Positions 60,230-63,838 of a DNA stretch of 63,838 nucleotides are shown here, in pieces. The notes below the pieces were generated by a model. The model was not told the DNA's origin and did not search any database. It worked only from the letters and a program-made list of their open reading frames with translations. Made by a program: the position numbers and the translations under genes. Numbering within the stretch: position 1 is the stretch's first letter; every line of letters starts with the position of its first letter. This DNA is from an uncultured Collinsella sp. (GTDB lineage: Bacteria > Actinomycetota > Coriobacteriia > Coriobacteriales > Coriobacteriaceae), in the NCBI GenBank assembly GCA_958403205.1, contig CATXWM010000010.1, forward strand, positions 1-63,838, written 5' to 3'.

Positions 60230-61609
60230 CTAATGCACAAACATGCGCACGAACTTGTGCTTCCAGCTTGCGTAAGGAGCGTAGCGGAATGGCACGTCCA
60301 GCCACGTTGCCTTGTTCACGACGCTCTTCTTGTGGCTAAACGTATCGAAGCTCTCGCGTCCATGGTACTGCCCCATACCGCTCGCGCCCATGCCGCCAAA
60401 GCCCATATGGCTCGTAGCCAAGTGCATGATCGTGTCGTTGACACAGCCGCCGCCAAAGGGCACGTAGCGCACAAAGCGTTGCTGAACCGAACGGTCCTGG
60501 CTAAAGATATACAGGGCCAGCGGCGTCGGACGATCCGTAATAAACGTCTCGGCCTCGTCTAGGCTCTCAAACGTCAGCACCGGCAAGATGGGGCCGAAAA
60601 TCTCCTCCTGCATCACGGCGTCATCGGGGGTCACGCCGTCCAAAATCGTCGGCTCGATCTTGAGCGAAGTCTCGCGCGCGGTACCTCCAAGCACAACCTT
60701 ATCGGGATCGATCAGCCCGCGCACGCGCGCAAAATGCTTGGCGTTGACGATATGCCCGTAGTCCTCGTTATCGAGCGGATGCTCGCCAAACATACGGCGG
60801 GCCTCCTCCTTGATAAGGTCCAGCAGCTCGTCGTGCACGCGCGCATCGACCAGCAGGTAGTCGGGCGCCACGCAGGTCTGCCCCACGTTGAGCCACTTAC
60901 CAAAGGCGATACGCCGTGCCGCAACCTTCAAGTTTGCCGTCGCATCCACGATACAGGGACTCTTTCCGCCCAGCTCAAGCGTCACGGGCGTAAGGTTTTT
61001 ACTTGCGCGCTCCATGACGAGCTTGCCGACCGGAACGCTACCGGTAAAGAAGATCTTGTCCCAGCACTCATCGAGCAACGCTTCGTTCTCGGCGCGCCCG
61101 CCCTCGACAACCGTCACCAGGCGCGGATCAAATGCCTCTTCACAGATTTGCTTGAGCACCGCGCTCGATGCCGGAGCATAGGCACTCGGCTTGATGACCA
61201 CGGTATTGCCCGCGGCAAGGGCGCCGGCGAGCGGCTCGAGTGTTAGCAAAAACGGGTAGTTCCACGGAGCCATGATGAGCGTGACGCCATAGGGCACGGC
61301 TTGCGTTTTGCACACGCTCACGGCGTTAGCGAGGTCGCACGGACGCAGGCGCGGACGACTCCATCGAGCCACATGAGCGATCTGATGACGAATCTCGGAA
61401 AGCGAGGTGCCGATCTCGCACATATAGGCCTCGTCATGCGACTTTCCCAAATCGGTCTTGAGCGCATGGGCAATATCGGCCTCGTGGGCCCGCACCGCAT
61501 CGCGTAAACTCACGAGCGCGCGACGTCGAGCATCGACATCAAACGTGGCGTGCGTCTTAAAGTAGGCGCGCTGATCGCCGACGATGCGCACAATTTCCTC
61601 GGTGTTCAT
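60230..61609 (-). CDS. Aldehyde dehydrogenase
   Basis: A 459-residue NAD(P)-dependent aldehyde dehydrogenase of the class 3-like (YwdH/AldH) group. The catalytic Cys lies in NVGQTCVAPDY and the general-base Glu in LELGGKSPCIVD; APWNYPFLLTLEPL near 117 is the substrate-side signature, and the C-terminus ends with LVHLATSHMGFGGMG-type residues. It follows the ADH gene after eight bases, behind AGGAGGG, so alcohol and aldehyde steps are coded together. Direction of flux (alcohol use or aldehyde detoxification) cannot be told. Confidence 0.9.
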   Translation of the reverse strand: MNTEEIVRIVGDQRAYFKTHATFDVDARRRALVSLRDAVRAHEADIAHALKTDLGKSHDEAYMCEIGTSLSEIRHQIAHVARWSRPRLRPCDLANAVSVCKTQAVPYGVTLIMAPWNYPFLLTLEPLAGALAAGNTVVIKPSAYAPASSAVLKQICEEAFDPRLVTVVEGGRAENEALLDECWDKIFFTGSVPVGKLVMERASKNLTPVTLELGGKSPCIVDATANLKVAARRIAFGKWLNVGQTCVAPDYLLVDARVHDELLDLIKEEARRMFGEHPLDNEDYGHIVNAKHFARVRGLIDPDKVVLGGTARETSLKIEPTILDGVTPDDAVMQEEIFGPILPVLTFESLDEAETFITDRPTPLALYIFSQDRSVQQRFVRYVPFGGGCVNDTIMHLATSHMGFGGMGASGMGQYHGRESFDTFSHKKSVVNKATWLDVPFRYAPYASWKHKFVRMFVH

Positions 61610-61617
61610 GGACCCTC

Positions 61618-62838
61618 CTAATTCTCGTCCTCAAACATACCACCTGCAACGACTTCGTACATATGCTCGAGCTCCAAGCGGTCCATTAGAAGCGGAACGG
61701 GGTATAGCGGATTGGCCTCGGCATCGGCATGGGCCGCCATTTGCGGAATATCGGAGCGGCGAATACCCGAGACATATTTGGGGATTCCCAGGGCCTCGTT
61801 CATGCGGTCGACCCAATCGATAAAGGCCTCGGCCGCCAAGTTGTCTTGCGCGTTAGCCGGCGCGATACCGGCCATGCGGGCAAGATCGGCGAGCTTAGGA
61901 GCAGCAGCTTCGCCATAGGCGCGAAGCATGTGCGGCAGGATGATAGCGTTGGCCAAGCCGTGCGGAATCCCGTAACGCCCACCCAAGCTGTGTGCGATGG
62001 CGTGAACGTATCCAACATAGGAGCGCGTAAAGGCAACACCCGCCTTATACGCCGCCGAAAGCATATTGCGACGAGCGCGCATATCGTCGCCATGCTCATA
62101 GGCCTCGAGCAAATTGTCATGGATGAGCTGAACCGCCTGTCGGGCCATCTTGCGTGTATAGGGCGTGGTGCTTCGCCCGATAAACGCCTCGACGGCATGC
62201 GTCAGGGCGTCCATGCCCGTCTGCCCCGTAATGGAAGCGGGCAAGCCGCACGTAAACTCGGGGTCGTGCACCGCAAAGCGCGGGATGAGCACAAAGTCGT
62301 TAATGGGGTACTTGTAGTGCGTCTCGTCATCGGTGATAACCGCCGCGAGCGTGACCTCGCTTCCCGTACCTGCCGTGGTGGGAACGGCGATAAGCAGCGG
62401 CAGGCGACGATGAATCCGCAGTAGGCCGCGCATCTTGTTGATGGGCTTGTTTGGCTGCGCAATGCGTGCGCCCACGCCCTTGGCGCAGTCCATGGCTGAT
62501 CCTCCGCCAAAACCGATAATGGCCTGGCAGGCGCTCTCTCGATACAGGGACGCCGCCTCCTCCACGTTTGAGACCGTGGGGTTCGCACGCGTTTCGGCAT
62601 AGACCACAGCGCCAATTCCCTTGGACGCGAGCGCTGTCTCGAGCGGTGCCGTGAGCCCCAGACGGGCAATACCAGGATCCGTCACGATAAGGACCTTCTG
62701 GATCGAGCGCTTTTGAAGCACCGCGGGCACATCCTCGGTATGCTCTAAAATGCGCGGCTCGGTATAGGGCAGCACCGGCAATGCGATGCGAAAAACCGTT
62801 TGATACATTCGGCACCAGGCGCGGCGGGCTAGATGCAT
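61618..62838 (-). CDS. Iron-containing alcohol dehydrogenase
   Basis: A 406-residue group III alcohol dehydrogenase. The NAD(P)-binding GGGSAMDCAKGVG is at about 104-116, TTAGTGSEVT at 155-164, and the metal-binding histidines lie in HAIAHSLGGRYGIPHGLANAIILPHML near 273-300. About 25 residues precede the usual start of the family. The ATG at 62838 has GGGAG eight bases upstream; an inner Met at 62808 is possible. It is the first gene of the ADH-ALDH operon and lies just downstream of two candidate operator sites. Confidence 0.92.
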   Translation of the reverse strand: MHLARRAWCRMYQTVFRIALPVLPYTEPRILEHTEDVPAVLQKRSIQKVLIVTDPGIARLGLTAPLETALASKGIGAVVYAETRANPTVSNVEEAASLYRESACQAIIGFGGGSAMDCAKGVGARIAQPNKPINKMRGLLRIHRRLPLLIAVPTTAGTGSEVTLAAVITDDETHYKYPINDFVLIPRFAVHDPEFTCGLPASITGQTGMDALTHAVEAFIGRSTTPYTRKMARQAVQLIHDNLLEAYEHGDDMRARRNMLSAAYKAGVAFTRSYVGYVHAIAHSLGGRYGIPHGLANAIILPHMLRAYGEAAAPKLADLARMAGIAPANAQDNLAAEAFIDWVDRMNEALGIPKYVSGIRRSDIPQMAAHADAEANPLYPVPLLMDRLELEHMYEVVAGGMFEDEN

Positions 62839-62857
62839 AAAGGAAACTCCCTCATTT

Positions 62858-62871
62858 GTTGATTGGTCAAC
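62858..62871 (-). promoter_or_regulatory. Candidate operator, proximal
   Basis: GTTGATTGGTCAAC is a 5-bp inverted repeat (GTTGA/TCAAC) 20 bases before the ADH start. It shares GTTGATTG with the minus strand of the distal site. It may bind a TetR- or MarR-like repressor; no regulator gene lies in the window. Confidence 0.4.
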
Positions 62872-62921
62872 ATTTGCTCGACCGATTGTACTCAGAGGCG
62901 TCCATATATGACTTGCAAACC

Positions 62922-62935
62922 GTTAATCAATCAAC
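62922..62935 (-). promoter_or_regulatory. Candidate operator, distal
   Basis: GTTAATCAATCAAC on the plus strand, or GTTGATTGATTAAC on the minus strand, an imperfect palindrome 64 bases (centre to centre) from the proximal site. TTGATT here could also serve as a -35 box for the operon. Confidence 0.4.
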
Positions 62936-62981
62936 ATCTTCATATCTCAAATTGTTTTATTAAAAATCATTCCTAATAGGC

Positions 62982-63009
62982 TTCACATTTGGTTTCATTT
63001 ATGGATAAT
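62982..63009 (+). promoter_or_regulatory. Promoter of the reverse rubrerythrin gene
   Basis: TTCACA (62982-62987) and GATAAT (63004-63009) are 16 bases apart, each five of six consensus bases, in an AT-rich stretch. Transcription would start near 63016, 78 bases before the ATG. Confidence 0.6.
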
Positions 63010-63093
63010 AGAACTCGTCAAGACGCACGTCCGGAGAGGGCCCTTACGGGACCGGACGAGCGCACAATCGCCATCGATCGAAAGGATCGAATC

Positions 63094-63654
63094 ATGAAGT
63101 TTGTTTGCCCCGTTTGCGGTTATGTGGAAGAGTTCGACGGCGACCAGCTGCCCGAGGACTTCAAGTGCCCCCAGTGCGGCGTTCCCGGTTCTCGTTTCCT
63201 GAAGCAGGAGGAGGGCCAGCTCGAGTGGGCTGCCGAGCACGTCGTGGGCGTCGCCAAGATGGAGGGCGTCTCTGAGGACATCGTTGCCGACCTGCGCGCC
63301 AACTTTGAGGGTGAGTGCTCCGAGGTCGGTATGTACCTGGCCATGGCTCGCGTCGCTCATCGCGAGGGCTATCCCGAGATCGGCCTGTACTGGGAGAAGG
63401 CTGCCCACGAGGAGGCCGAGCACGCCGCCAAGTTCGCTGAGCTCCTGGGCGAGGTCGTGACCGACTCCACCAAGAAGAACCTCGAGATGCGCGTTGAGGC
63501 CGAGAACGGCGCCACCGCCGGCAAGACCGATCTTGCTAAGCGCGCCAAGGCCGCTGGCCTCGATGCCATCCACGACACCGTGCACGAGATGGCTCGCGAC
63601 GAGGCCCGCCACGGCAAGGCTTTCGCCGGCCTGCTCAAGCGCTACTTTGGCTAA
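63094..63654 (+). CDS. Reverse rubrerythrin (rubredoxin-rubrerythrin fusion)
   Basis: A 186-residue peroxide-reducing protein of anaerobes. The N-terminus (1-38) is rubredoxin-like with CPVCGY and CPQCGVPGS; the rest is a rubrerythrin four-helix di-iron domain with ExxH motifs (HEEAEHAAKF, RDEARHGKAF) and an extra Glu in the first helix (ECSEVGMYLAM). Having the rubredoxin part first is the reverse order that defines this class, which acts as an NADH-linked peroxidase in clostridia. The ATG follows AAAGGA; the gene stands alone with its own promoter and terminator. Confidence 0.93.
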   Translation: MKFVCPVCGYVEEFDGDQLPEDFKCPQCGVPGSRFLKQEEGQLEWAAEHVVGVAKMEGVSEDIVADLRANFEGECSEVGMYLAMARVAHREGYPEIGLYWEKAAHEEAEHAAKFAELLGEVVTDSTKKNLEMRVEAENGATAGKTDLAKRAKAAGLDAIHDTVHEMARDEARHGKAFAGLLKRYFG

Positions 63655-63689
63655 GCCAACCGCCTGAGACATAACCTCAAGCTCGATGA

Positions 63690-63720
63690 GGCCCGGACCG
63701 TATTGGTTCGGGCCTTTTTC
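63690..63720 (+). terminator. Terminator of the reverse rubrerythrin gene
   Basis: GGCCCGGACC (63690-63699) pairs with GGTTCGGGCC (63705-63714), a 10-bp stem with a five-base loop, followed by TTTTT at 63715-63719. Confidence 0.9.
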
Positions 63721-63838
63721 GTGCCTCATGAACTTGTTAACGCCCTGAAATAGGACCGCCTTCGGCATCGGCTTCTCGTCAAAGATCGCGCGAATTTTTG
63801 TGGTGTAAGAGGGAGGGCCGCGTCAGCGCCCCCTGCGC
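63721..63838. other. Window end, no gene recognised
   Basis: About 120 bases with no supported coding or structural feature; a minus-strand frame runs through it but crosses the terminator and the rubrerythrin gene, so I do not accept it. Confidence 0.5.

Noticed and set aside
62995..63768. A 257-codon minus-strand frame opposite the rubrerythrin gene
   Set aside because: It reads through the rubrerythrin terminator and across the whole coding gene in antisense; its start has no ribosome-binding site and no known family.

Overview
The window reads as about 64 kb of chromosome from a high-GC Gram-positive anaerobe. The protein families and gene styles (LAxTG-type wall anchor, tandem Liv substrate-binding lipoproteins, reverse rubrerythrin, EtfAB with a fused ferredoxin, clade-II single-chain PurL) fit a Coriobacteriia gut bacterium, most likely Collinsella or a close relative. 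That assignment is inference from protein look, not from a marker search. Coding density is high, strands alternate in short operons, and no phage, transposase or integrase gene is visible.

Region by region. 0.25-2 kb: infC-rpmI-rplT operon with a structured leader, a probable AUA start for infC, and a tRNA-Leu(CAA) gene whose 3' end and terminator are partly duplicated. 2-13.9 kb: transglutaminase-like protein, class II aldolase, an MBL hydrolase, bifunctional Rel, a RecJ nuclease fused to a RecQ/DEAD-type helicase, a BASS-family transporter, a DUF4931/CutC pair. 14.1-20.4 kb: complete branched-chain amino-acid ABC importer (livF, G, M, H) with two paralogous binding lipoproteins. 20.7-33.7 kb: homoserine dehydrogenase, a cation/proton antiporter, PurL, a DMT exporter, a diguanylate cyclase, KdgT permease, AzlCD exporter and an HD phosphohydrolase. 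33.7-37.3 kb: a GlcD-EtfB-EtfA operon that looks like an electron-bifurcating lactate (2-hydroxyacid) dehydrogenase. 37.6-40.8 kb: five consecutive plus-strand genes for an unrecognised cell-surface system. 41.0-47.4 kb: DUF554 protein, then a three-gene TerB-N/C + BrxD-like ATPase + BrxHI-like helicase cassette, a candidate DNA-processing or anti-phage module. 47.4-60.1 kb: an SpeE-like protein with Elp3, a DUF4097/HTH pair, two methyltransferases (one TrmB), a Ski2-like helicase, DUF2130, a metallophosphoesterase, a 59-residue protein and a HIRAN protein. 60.2-63.7 kb: ALDH-ADH operon behind a pair of candidate operators, and a reverse rubrerythrin with a clear promoter and terminator.

The most notable non-coding signal is a set of intergenic inverted repeats: four tandem palindromes with an exact 62-base period (22239-22470), a 92-base multi-stem hairpin (3581-3672), a 22-bp palindrome (14032-14100), a 122-base MITE-like element (54070-54191), and two short palindromes directly after stop codons that share a GGGACAGG loop (44812-44844 and 58926-58964). 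They may belong to one family of small mobile or structural elements.

The two best candidates for an undescribed system are the TerB/BrxD/BrxHI cassette, seen without the BREX core genes, and the five-gene surface cluster immediately upstream of it.
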